Source: Gammaproteobacteria bacterium (lineage in GTDB: Bacteria; Pseudomonadota; Gammaproteobacteria; Eutrophobiales; Eutrophobiaceae). From it: a stretch of 5,885 bases of DNA. The position numbers and the translations under genes were made by a program. This document shows, one piece after another, positions 1 through 5,184 of this stretch; position 1 is the first letter of the stretch, and each line of letters starts with the position of its first letter. The notes below the pieces were generated by a model that made no database searches, had not been told where the DNA came from, and worked only from the letters and a program-made list of their open reading frames with translations. The stretch is from assembly GCA_004356415.1 (NCBI GenBank), contig SMWN01000128.1, forward strand, positions 1 to 5,885, in the 5' to 3' direction.

Positions 1-192
1 CATTTCTGCGGCGGCCTTGCGCGTGAAAGTGATGGCAATAATTTCTTCCGGAGTTTCAACGCCAGACAATAGCCTTAGAAAACGACGGATCAGTAATTCA
101 GTTTTACCTGAGCCCGCGGGGGCACGCACAATGAAAGATTGCTCTGGATTCAGTGCGGACTTGCGTTGTTTGCTATCTGTGATGTTATTCAT
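1..192 (-). CDS. UvrD/AddA-type ATP-dependent DNA helicase, N-terminal fragment
   Basis: This is the first 64 codons of a superfamily 1 helicase that continues beyond base 1. The visible part carries the Q-motif region LNPEQ, a Walker A motif APAGSGKTELL (residues about 24-34) and motif Ia, ITFTRKAAAEM, at the window edge. These are the ATP- and DNA-binding elements of UvrD, RecB and AddA helicases. The start is uncertain by two codons: ATG at 198 or ATG at 192. I prefer 192 because a weak GGA ribosome-binding match lies about 8 nt upstream of it but too close to 198. The start overlaps the end of the AddB-like gene, so the two are probably translationally coupled and form one helicase-nuclease complex. 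Whether a C-terminal nuclease domain is present, as in AddA or RecB, cannot be seen. The family call is secure; the exact orthologue is not. Confidence 0.9.
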   Translation of the reverse strand, partial: MNNITDSKQRKSALNPEQSFIVRAPAGSGKTELLIRRFLRLLSGVETPEEIIAITFTRKAAAEM

Positions 193-198
193 TTTCAT
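185..198 (-). other. Stop/start overlap coupling the nuclease and helicase genes
   Basis: On the minus strand the sequence ATGAAAATGAATAA contains both candidate helicase starts (198 and 192) and the TAA stop of the AddB-like gene (187-185). The reading frames overlap by 14 or 8 nt depending on the start used. Such overlaps usually mean one transcript and coupled translation, which fits two subunits made in fixed ratio. No terminator or promoter can be seen between the genes. Confidence 0.85.
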
Positions 199-2953
199 TG
201 TCCGTTAAGTTTTCTGAACCCTGGGCCAATTCATTGATGCGACAGAAGGACCCGAGATCACAATAATCACAGGTGTTACTTTTATAGGGGTCCACGCGCG
301 CATCACCATCTCGAAAATTTTTCGCCAGTTTTGTCAGGTTCTGATCCCAGAAATCGAACAGACCCTGCCAACTTTCAAAATCTTTACTAATTCTGGACTT
401 TGATAATGTCTTTACTTCCGGAATGCCAGATTTATTTTCCTTATCCTTGTCACCGCCTGGGTCTTCCACCAGACCAACAAACTTCATTTCGCCACGCCGG
501 ATCTGCCCGAAGACCACGGCAGAGATATGGCCTTCTTCTATAATGGCGTAGAGTGGTAATTGTGGTTCGTCCGGGCGCTCATCCATCCAGCTGGCGATTT
601 TTACCTTGCCAGTCTTGTAATCAATGATGACCAAACTTCCATCAGGGAGTTTATCCACACGATCCAGTCGGGTTTGAATGCGCAGACCTTCGATCTTGAA
701 GATATGTTCCTGTTCTCTCTCGATGACTTCAAATGGTTGGCGTTGCCTTTCCAGAGATAACCATTCATGCATCATGATCTGCAGCCGATTTTGTTCGATC
801 AACATAAATCGTGCAGTCGCCGTGAACGGATGTTGTGACTGGAAACGTTTGATGACTTTAGCCGCACACTGGTTGATATCTAATGCGAGTGCGCCTTCTG
901 TTAAATCAATCAACTCCTGATGTGTGCTGATTTTTCCCCAGAAACATTGCAAACACTCATGCATGAGTTGACCACGGTCCATCGGACTTAGACCAATGTC
1001 TGGCTCTGCCAGTGATTTTGCACCAAGACGATGTTTGGCAAAGGCGCGGAAAGGACATGCAGCCTGATCTTTAAATAAACTTGTGCCGCCACTGACATGT
1101 GCATCTTCCGCTTTCGGTGTCTGTGTCTGTGTCTCTGCATCTTCTACTGTCGGTGCCTGTTCATCATTTAATTCTTCGATGTTGCTGGAAACGAAGATTG
1201 ATGCGGCATAATTGATTTCTGAATGATTTTCTATTTTTTTCCTGGCATATTGTTTTAACAAGGGACTTGGCCGAAGTTCTCTACCCGCTTCACTTAAAGG
1301 TGTACTGAATATGACTGTTTTCGCCGAGGCTGCTAAACGGTCCGTGATCCGCCGTGCGTATTCCAGCTCACGCTCGGCAGAGGCATGGGGTAATTTTTCC
1401 TGCCTTTGTAATTTGATGGGTAAAAAAGGATTGGCTCTTGCCGGTAATGGCCAGATTTCTTCATGTAGACCCATGACCCAGAGTTGATCGAATTGCATAC
1501 CGGCGGCCTCTAACAGCCCCATGACCTGAACCGGGACTTCACCGGTCTCGACTTGATAAGTATGTTCCCTGGCCAGGCGTTGTAATTGCGAAAGCGCGCT
1601 GCGATAGTTTAAATTGCCTGCCACCAGGTCTAAGGATGCAAATTGATCAAGCATTTTGCGCCAGGCTTCTATGGTTTGAAATTCATCACCCTGGCATTGT
1701 CTCTCTCCCGGCCAGCCAAATGCGTTTAACAGGGCGATAAAAGATTCAATCCATTCTGTGCAGCTTTGTTGATTATGGAGTGATTGGAAAACTTCTCTCC
1801 ATTTTATTAATGATTTTATTAACTGTGCGCAATGTTCTGACCAAAATTCATCTTTTTCCAGTCGCTGTTGCAGGATGGTAAGAAAGATTTCTGGTTCACC
1901 CTGCTCTCTTAATTCTGCATCCAGTTGCGCGCGCGCGATCATCTCTGTCTCCGCACCGCCCAGGAAGGGGGAACGTAATAAGGCACCCAGGTCTTCTAAT
2001 GGTATGGTTTTACTTTCCAAACCAAGAATGGCAAATGCGGCATCAATCACTGGATAGTCTGCTAAAGGCTGACCTAAAGACAGGTTATAGGGACGATTGT
2101 TGTGCGCCTGTCCGTCGTTGGTAAATAGATTGCTCGGAGTGAGTACATCATCAAAAATATTTTCAATGTCACTGTGCAAGGTATCCAGTTCCGGTATGAC
2201 AATACCGATCGAGGTATTTGCATCTGCCGTGAGTAAATCTCTCGCCCAGTGCGCAATGGCCTTTATCTCATGTCGCGTGTCTGCGACAGTGGTACAACTC
2301 ACATCGATATTCTGGTCGCTTACAGCTTGTTGATGGTTTATTCCCTGGCAATGTTTGATCTCGCAGCCTACTTGCTCCAGGGCCTGAAGCAGTGATTGCT
2401 GTATGGGTGTCAGTTCATCAAAACCGACTAAACAAAGTTTTGTTGCCGATTGCGTTGCCCACTGTGAGACATCCTGTAATAAATAGCCTTCGAGACTTGC
2501 TGTATCCAACCAGTTATTTTTTTCGCAGCGTTGTTGATAGGTTTTAACCCAGGATTGGAATGCAAAGGCATCTTTGTTCAACCAGATATCTTCCGGGAAA
2601 ATCTCCAGTTGCCATTGGCGGGTGAGTTCCCAGGCATCATATGCCTTCGATGCTGCGGCCGCAGGTTGTAATAATCCTTCTGCAAAACTGGAATCAGCGA
2701 CAATCTGCTGCCAAACCCATTGCTGTTGCTGGGTGTTTAGCAAAATGGGCACCTCTTTTTGTTGCGCCGCGAAGTCATCCCAGGTTCGCAGCATCCAACC
2801 AGCCCAGGGCAAGATATCCGGTGTTTCCCAGACTTGCTTTTGTGCTGATAACTGATCGGAAATGTATTGTTGCTGCAATGCTCGGCCTAGACGCCTGGTG
2901 GGCGTCACGATGGTGAACCCTTGCCCGATTGATTGTCTAATTTCCGTATTCAT
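185..2953 (-). CDS. AddB-like DNA repair protein with C-terminal Fe-S PD-(D/E)XK exonuclease domain
   Basis: A 922-residue protein matching in length and layout the family of 'probable DNA repair proteins' related to AddB (TIGR03623 type, about 900 residues). The N-terminus (FTIVTPTRRLGRAL, 13-26) sits where AddB has its ATP-binding loop but has no GKT/GKS, so the helicase-like part is probably inactive for ATP hydrolysis, as in RecC. The middle contains LWVMGLHEEIWPLP (491-504) and SAERELEYARR (525-535), typical of the family. A low-complexity acidic linker (about 592-620) precedes the nuclease domain. That domain shows H665 (RGQLMH), D764 (RLDRVD), D778 and K780 (IIDYKTG) and the QLPLY motif (798-802). 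Four cysteines, C633 and then C895, C898 and C904 (CX2CX5C), match the AddB iron-sulfur staple. The role is nucleolytic end processing with the helicase encoded downstream. The start at 2953 has no clear ribosome binding site, but the N-terminal strand fits the family. No obvious promoter was found. Confidence 0.9.
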   Translation of the reverse strand: MNTEIRQSIGQGFTIVTPTRRLGRALQQQYISDQLSAQKQVWETPDILPWAGWMLRTWDDFAAQQKEVPILLNTQQQQWVWQQIVADSSFAEGLLQPAAAASKAYDAWELTRQWQLEIFPEDIWLNKDAFAFQSWVKTYQQRCEKNNWLDTASLEGYLLQDVSQWATQSATKLCLVGFDELTPIQQSLLQALEQVGCEIKHCQGINHQQAVSDQNIDVSCTTVADTRHEIKAIAHWARDLLTADANTSIGIVIPELDTLHSDIENIFDDVLTPSNLFTNDGQAHNNRPYNLSLGQPLADYPVIDAAFAILGLESKTIPLEDLGALLRSPFLGGAETEMIARAQLDAELREQGEPEIFLTILQQRLEKDEFWSEHCAQLIKSLIKWREVFQSLHNQQSCTEWIESFIALLNAFGWPGERQCQGDEFQTIEAWRKMLDQFASLDLVAGNLNYRSALSQLQRLAREHTYQVETGEVPVQVMGLLEAAGMQFDQLWVMGLHEEIWPLPARANPFLPIKLQRQEKLPHASAERELEYARRITDRLAASAKTVIFSTPLSEAGRELRPSPLLKQYARKKIENHSEINYAASIFVSSNIEELNDEQAPTVEDAETQTQTPKAEDAHVSGGTSLFKDQAACPFRAFAKHRLGAKSLAEPDIGLSPMDRGQLMHECLQCFWGKISTHQELIDLTEGALALDINQCAAKVIKRFQSQHPFTATARFMLIEQNRLQIMMHEWLSLERQRQPFEVIEREQEHIFKIEGLRIQTRLDRVDKLPDGSLVIIDYKTGKVKIASWMDERPDEPQLPLYAIIEEGHISAVVFGQIRRGEMKFVGLVEDPGGDKDKENKSGIPEVKTLSKSRISKDFESWQGLFDFWDQNLTKLAKNFRDGDARVDPYKSNTCDYCDLGSFCRINELAQGSENLTDNENE
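1101..1160 (-). repeat. Degenerate tandem repeat in the interdomain linker of the AddB-like gene
   Basis: Two 24-nt segments, 1101-1124 and 1137-1160, match at 20 of 24 positions with a 36-nt period, and a TGTGTC-like hexamer run (about 1118-1134) lies between them. In protein they correspond to PTVEDAE and PKAEDAH separated by TQTQT. The repeat unit is a multiple of three, so copy changes would only alter linker length between the helicase-like and nuclease parts and would not break the frame. Confidence 0.6.
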
Positions 2954-3147
2954 GATGGGGAAATCATTCTATCTTATTACCCCTAAAGGTTTCATTACTA
3001 TGTGCAATACCGACATGAAATGTTAGCCTTGTTTGGGTAAACATCACTGCTGTCCCGTTAACATTGTGAGAAATCAATATCAGTGTTGATCAGTACAGGT
3101 TGTCAAGAACAGCAACGTTTAAGACATGAAAATAAAGAAAGCAATTT

Positions 3148-3186
3148 GTTATTCCGGAGACCCTGCAAAGATCATCTGGAATCCAG
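3148..3186 (-). repeat. REP-like palindrome A1, diverged, reverse orientation
   Basis: The stem is ATTCCGGA (3151-3158) with TCTGGAAT (3175-3182), eight pairs including one G-T, around a 16-nt loop. Read on the minus strand it starts CTGGATTCC and ends CCGGAATAAC, matching the CTGGAT...ATGACG pattern of the other three palindromes in the window with some decay. It faces palindrome A2 across a 16-nt AT-rich spacer. Confidence 0.55.
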
Positions 3187-3202
3187 TTAACTCAATTACT
3201 TA

Positions 3203-3242
3203 CTGGATACCGGATAACCGCTACGCGGTTTCCGGTATGACG
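3203..3242 (+). repeat. REP-like palindrome A2
   Basis: This is a strong hairpin: ATACCGGA (3207-3214) and AACCGC (3216-3221) pair with GCGGTT (3225-3230) and TCCGGTAT (3231-3238), with a single bulged T and a three-base loop TAC. The edges CTGG at the left and GACG at the right are those of the GIY-YIG flanking palindromes. No T-run follows, so it is unlikely to be an intrinsic terminator. It lies 45 nt upstream of egtD and would be in the leader if transcription starts further upstream. Confidence 0.75.
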
Positions 3243-3266
3243 AAAACGGGTTAACGGGACAACAGT

Positions 3267-3286
3267 GGGGAAACAAGGGGAAACAA
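3267..3286 (+). promoter_or_regulatory. Tandem 10-bp duplication carrying the egtD ribosome binding site
   Basis: GGGGAAACAA occurs twice back to back (3267-3276 and 3277-3286), immediately before G and the ATG at 3288. The second copy places AAGGGG (3275-3280) 7 nt from the start codon, a good Shine-Dalgarno distance. The first copy lies 10 nt further upstream and is too far to serve directly. This supports the start chosen for egtD. Confidence 0.7.
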
Positions 3287-3287
3287 G

Positions 3288-4349
3288 ATGCAAAATAAGC
3301 AGTGGTTAAAATCCGAGGAATACGAAGAATACAAATCGGGGGATATTGCACACGCTCCTGGTTCATTAGCTTCTGGTTCATCATCTATATGTACCTCGAT
3401 TGAACCTGCGCGACATGTCCCGGATATCGCAGAAGATGTGCGCGCTGGATTATTGTCTGCGCCGCGAAGTCTGCCCCCCAAATATTTTTATGACGAGCGT
3501 GGTTCCCGGTTGTTTGAGCAAATCTGCACCACACCGGAATACTACCCGACCCGCACAGAAGAAAAACTCCTGTCACACTACAGTGAAGAGATCATTAATC
3601 AGGTAAAACCTGAAGAAATCATAGAATTTGGCAGTGGTAATGCACAGAAAACAAGACTTTTGTTTGATGCCTGCGAAAGGTCTGACCATACCTGTTCGTA
3701 TGCCCCATTTGATGTCTGTGAACCCATGCTGGAAACCGTCTCAGAACAGTTGCAGTCAGATTATCACTGGCTGGATGTGAAGCCTCTTTTGGGTGATTAC
3801 CGTGCCGGCCTGGATCACTTGCCGAAAACTCATGGCACACGGCTTTATGTTTTTCTGGGCGGGACGATTGGTAATTTTTATCCAGAAGAAGCGCAAGAGT
3901 TTATTAAAGAGATCAAGGACTCCATGCAAGCCGGCGACTATCTCCTGCTCGGTGCGGATCGTGTTAAAGACAACCATCTGCTGGATGCGGCATATAACGA
4001 CGAACAGGGCATCACCGCAGAATTCAATCTGAATGTATTAAATGTACTCAATCGTGAACTGAAGGCAGACTTCAATCCTGAGAACTTTGAGCATCAAGCT
4101 GAATTCAACTCAGTTCGCAATAGAATCGAAATGCACCTTGTCTGCATCCGTGATCATATCGTTCACATGCAACAACTGGATGAAATAATTACCTTTCAAA
4201 AAGGTGAAAGTATTCTCACAGAGGTGAGTCATAAATTTACTTTTGATGGGCTTGAAAATTTGCTGGTAGAAAGTGGTTTACACATTTGTAAACACTACGA
4301 GCCTGAAAATAAATATTTCTCTCTTATACTGGCAAGCTGTCCAGAATAA
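3288..4349 (+). CDS. egtD: L-histidine N(alpha)-methyltransferase (EgtD)
   Basis: This cytoplasmic enzyme transfers three methyl groups from S-adenosylmethionine to the amino nitrogen of histidine, giving hercynine, the precursor of ergothioneine. The 353-residue protein has the family signatures PPKYFYDERGSRLFEQI (63-79), the SAM loop EFGSGNAQKT (113-122), FLGGTIGNFYPE (189-200) and GESILTEVSHKF (306-317). From memory, the histidine-pocket residues of mycobacterial EgtD are Y56, N166, Y206, M252, E282 and S284. Here Y86, N196, Y236, M282, E312 and S314 stand in the same places with a constant shift of 30, so histidine rather than tryptophan is the likely substrate. That shift reflects about 30 extra N-terminal residues of low complexity. 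There is no later ATG before M147, and the ATG has a good ribosome binding site. The usual partner egtB is absent from the window. The gene is probably the head of an operon with msrB. Confidence 0.95.
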   Translation: MQNKQWLKSEEYEEYKSGDIAHAPGSLASGSSSICTSIEPARHVPDIAEDVRAGLLSAPRSLPPKYFYDERGSRLFEQICTTPEYYPTRTEEKLLSHYSEEIINQVKPEEIIEFGSGNAQKTRLLFDACERSDHTCSYAPFDVCEPMLETVSEQLQSDYHWLDVKPLLGDYRAGLDHLPKTHGTRLYVFLGGTIGNFYPEEAQEFIKEIKDSMQAGDYLLLGADRVKDNHLLDAAYNDEQGITAEFNLNVLNVLNRELKADFNPENFEHQAEFNSVRNRIEMHLVCIRDHIVHMQQLDEIITFQKGESILTEVSHKFTFDGLENLLVESGLHICKHYEPENKYFSLILASCPE

Positions 4350-4369
4350 ATAATAATGAATGGAACTCA

Positions 4370-4397
4370 CGTCATACTGGCGAATGCCAGTATCTAG
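4370..4397 (-). repeat. REP-like palindrome B1 (left flank of the GIY-YIG gene)
   Basis: ATACTGGC (4374-4381) pairs perfectly with GCCAGTAT (4386-4393) around the loop GAAT. CGTC precedes the stem and CTAG follows it. It is the inverted partner of B2. The following sequence is A-rich rather than T-rich, so it does not read as a terminator for egtD, although the hairpin could protect the 3' end of that message. Confidence 0.8.
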
Positions 4398-4413
4398 TAA
4401 AAAAATAAACCTT

Positions 4414-4704
4414 ATGGAAAAGGAACCCTGTGTTTATCTACTGGCGAATAAACGTAACGGAACACTATATGTTGGCGTTACCTCGAATTTACCGAAGCGT
4501 ATCTGGGAGCACAAAACAAAAATAATAAAGAGTTTTACTCAGAAATATAGTGTAGATAAGCTCGTATGGTATGAACGACACGAGACGATGGAGTCTGCTA
4601 TTCAACGTGAGAAATCCATGAAGTTCTGGAAAAGACAATGGAAACTAAAAACAATTGAAGAAATGAACCCAGACTGGAAAGATCTGTACGACGAATTAGT
4701 TTGA
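4414..4704 (+). CDS. Small GIY-YIG nuclease family protein (URI type)
   Basis: A stand-alone GIY-YIG domain of 96 residues, the usual size for the small COG2827-like family. Visible motifs are the GIY strand CVYLL (6-10), the YIG strand LYVG (18-21), R29 and H33 in KRIWEHK, a likely metal-binding E66 in AIQREKSMKFW, and NPDW (85-88). The family is predicted to cut DNA; the target of this member is unknown. An in-frame ATG at 4360 would add 18 residues (product 114) and another at 4384 would add 10. Residues of the longest form are encoded by palindrome B1 and do not look like part of the fold, so I chose 4414, though it lacks a clear ribosome binding site. The gene is enclosed by palindromes B1 and B2, suggesting a selfish cassette or a nuclease acting on these repeats. 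Confidence 0.85.
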   Translation: MEKEPCVYLLANKRNGTLYVGVTSNLPKRIWEHKTKIIKSFTQKYSVDKLVWYERHETMESAIQREKSMKFWKRQWKLKTIEEMNPDWKDLYDELV

Positions 4705-4732
4705 CTGGATACTGGCATGAGCCAGTATGACG
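4705..4732 (+). repeat. REP-like palindrome B2 (right flank of the GIY-YIG gene)
   Basis: ATACTGGC (4709-4716) pairs perfectly with GCCAGTAT (4721-4728) around the loop ATGA, flanked by CTGG on the left and GACG on the right. It begins at the base after the nuclease stop codon. No T-run follows, so terminator activity is doubtful. Compared with inverted B1 it differs at one flank base and two loop bases. Confidence 0.8.
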
Positions 4733-4765
4733 CAACTAGCCGCGAGGAATTGAACACAAGAGATT

Positions 4766-4774
4766 GAAAGAAGG
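4766..4774 (+). promoter_or_regulatory. Ribosome binding site of msrB
   Basis: GAAAGAAGG at 4766-4774 lies 8 nt upstream of the ATG at 4783 and supports that start. The 50 nt between palindrome B2 and msrB show no promoter that I can defend. Confidence 0.7.
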
Positions 4775-4782
4775 CAACGAGT

Positions 4783-5184
4783 ATGAGCAAAGAACGCGTT
4801 AAAAAAACTGAAGAAGAGTGGCAACAGGAATTAACACCGGAACAAATTTCAATTTGTAGACAAAAAGGCACAGAACGCGCCTTTACCGGAAAATATTATC
4901 AATGCAAAGATAAGGGCATATATAATTGCTCATGCTGTGGTAATCCACTGTTTAGCTCAGAAACAAAATTTGACTCGGGCTCCGGTTGGCCCAGTTACTA
5001 CCAGGCACTGGATGATGATGCGGTCAAGACCGAGGCAGATTACGAGCATGGCATGCGCCGGGTTGAAGTCATGTGTCGTGCCTGCGATGCTCATCTGGGT
5101 CATGTTTTTGAAGATGGTCCACAACCGACAGGATTACGTTACTGTATTAATTCAGTCTCACTTGATTTAGATAAGGATGGATAA
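4783..5184 (+). CDS. msrB: Peptide-methionine (R)-S-oxide reductase MsrB
   Basis: This enzyme reduces the R form of methionine sulfoxide in proteins back to methionine, normally with thioredoxin as electron donor. At 133 residues it is a stand-alone MsrB of typical length, without MsrA fusion or signal peptide, so cytoplasmic. It shows the entry motif KGTERAFTGKY (28-38), zinc cysteine pairs C49/C52 and C98/C101, the GWPS motif (68-71), AHLGHVF (103-109) and the catalytic RYCINS with C121. The position of the classical resolving cysteine (SGCGWPS in many homologues) is Ser67 here. Other cysteines, C25, C41 and C51, are available, or thioredoxin may reduce the sulfenic acid directly. Placement downstream of egtD suggests a shared role in resistance to oxidants. 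Confidence 0.96.
   Translation: MSKERVKKTEEEWQQELTPEQISICRQKGTERAFTGKYYQCKDKGIYNCSCCGNPLFSSETKFDSGSGWPSYYQALDDDAVKTEADYEHGMRRVEVMCRACDAHLGHVFEDGPQPTGLRYCINSVSLDLDKDG
5173..5177 (+). promoter_or_regulatory. Ribosome binding site inside the end of msrB
   Basis: AAGGA at 5173-5177 lies 7 nt before the ATG at 5185, which itself directly follows the msrB TAA stop. The signal is within msrB codons, indicating that msrB and the next gene are read from one transcript with coupled translation. Confidence 0.75.

Larger units (their letters stand above)
3045..3267. mobile_element. Possible MITE-like element bounded by 18-bp inverted repeats
   Basis: The left end CACTGCTGTCCCGTTAAC (3045-3062) and the reverse complement of 3250-3267 (CACTGTTGTCCCGTTAAC) agree at 17 of 18 positions. 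They enclose 187 nt with no credible gene, for a total of 223 bp. Long, nearly perfect terminal repeats around non-coding DNA are the hallmark of a non-autonomous transposable element. A clear target-site duplication is not seen: the outside flanks GGGTAAACA (3035-3043) and GGGAAACA (3268-3275) resemble each other but differ by an indel. The alternative is two independent copies of a dispersed motif, or a long-range RNA stem in the egtD leader. Confidence 0.45.
2954..3287. other. Divergent intergenic region, 334 nt, no convincing gene
   Basis: This gap separates the minus-strand repair operon from the plus-strand egtD block, so promoters for both directions should lie here. I could not find a -35/-10 pair good enough to report for either. 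What is visible is an 18-bp inverted repeat pair (3045-3062 and 3250-3267), two REP-like palindromes between its arms (3148-3186 and 3203-3242), and a 10-bp tandem duplication next to the egtD start. Bases 2954-3044 and 3063-3147 show nothing further that I can support. Confidence 0.7.
4370..4732 (+). mobile_element. Putative GIY-YIG cassette bounded by inverted 28-nt palindromes
   Basis: The 28-nt sequence at 4370-4397 is, in reverse complement, identical at 25 of 28 positions to 4705-4732. Both are themselves hairpins. The 307 nt between them are filled by a single GIY-YIG nuclease gene whose TGA stop abuts the right palindrome. The cassette lies between egtD and msrB, which otherwise look like operon neighbours. 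A short AACT occurs just outside each end (4364-4367 and 4734-4737), which is too short to prove a target duplication. Mobility is inference from the layout; the repeat and gene facts are direct. Confidence 0.5.

Noticed and set aside
17..208. Plus-strand frame opposite the helicase N-terminus
   Set aside because: It is antisense to a segment with unmistakable Walker A and motif Ia on the minus strand, so it is a shadow.
1926..1938. Alternating GC run within the AddB-like gene
   Set aside because: It is only 11 alternating bases and is explained by Arg/Ala codons; there is no sign of function.
2950..2967. Five-codon minus-strand leader frame (MISPS) whose stop overlaps the AddB-like start codon
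   Set aside because: It could couple translation, but with no Shine-Dalgarno at proper spacing and such a short length, chance is the simpler explanation.
3126..3254. Open frame of 42 codons on the plus strand running through palindromes A1 and A2
   Set aside because: It has no good ribosome binding site, its C-terminal part (YWIPDNRYAVSGMT) is just the palindrome translated, and nothing suggests a fold. It is best seen as a by-product of the repeat.
3619..3977. Minus-strand frames within egtD
   Set aside because: The plus-strand frame encodes a complete, well-conserved EgtD; the antisense frames show no recognisable motifs.
4326..4344. Half-palindrome ATACTGGC and a CTGG...CCAG mini-hairpin in the last egtD codons
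   Set aside because: It matches half of the B palindrome, but it lies in the conserved reading frame of the EgtD C-terminus and lacks the second arm and the GACG edge, so it is probably coincidence.
4374..4393. Palindrome B1 as intrinsic terminator of egtD
   Set aside because: The stem is followed by CTAG and an A-run rather than a T-run on the plus strand, and its inverted copy lies at the other side of the nuclease gene, pointing to a repeat element.
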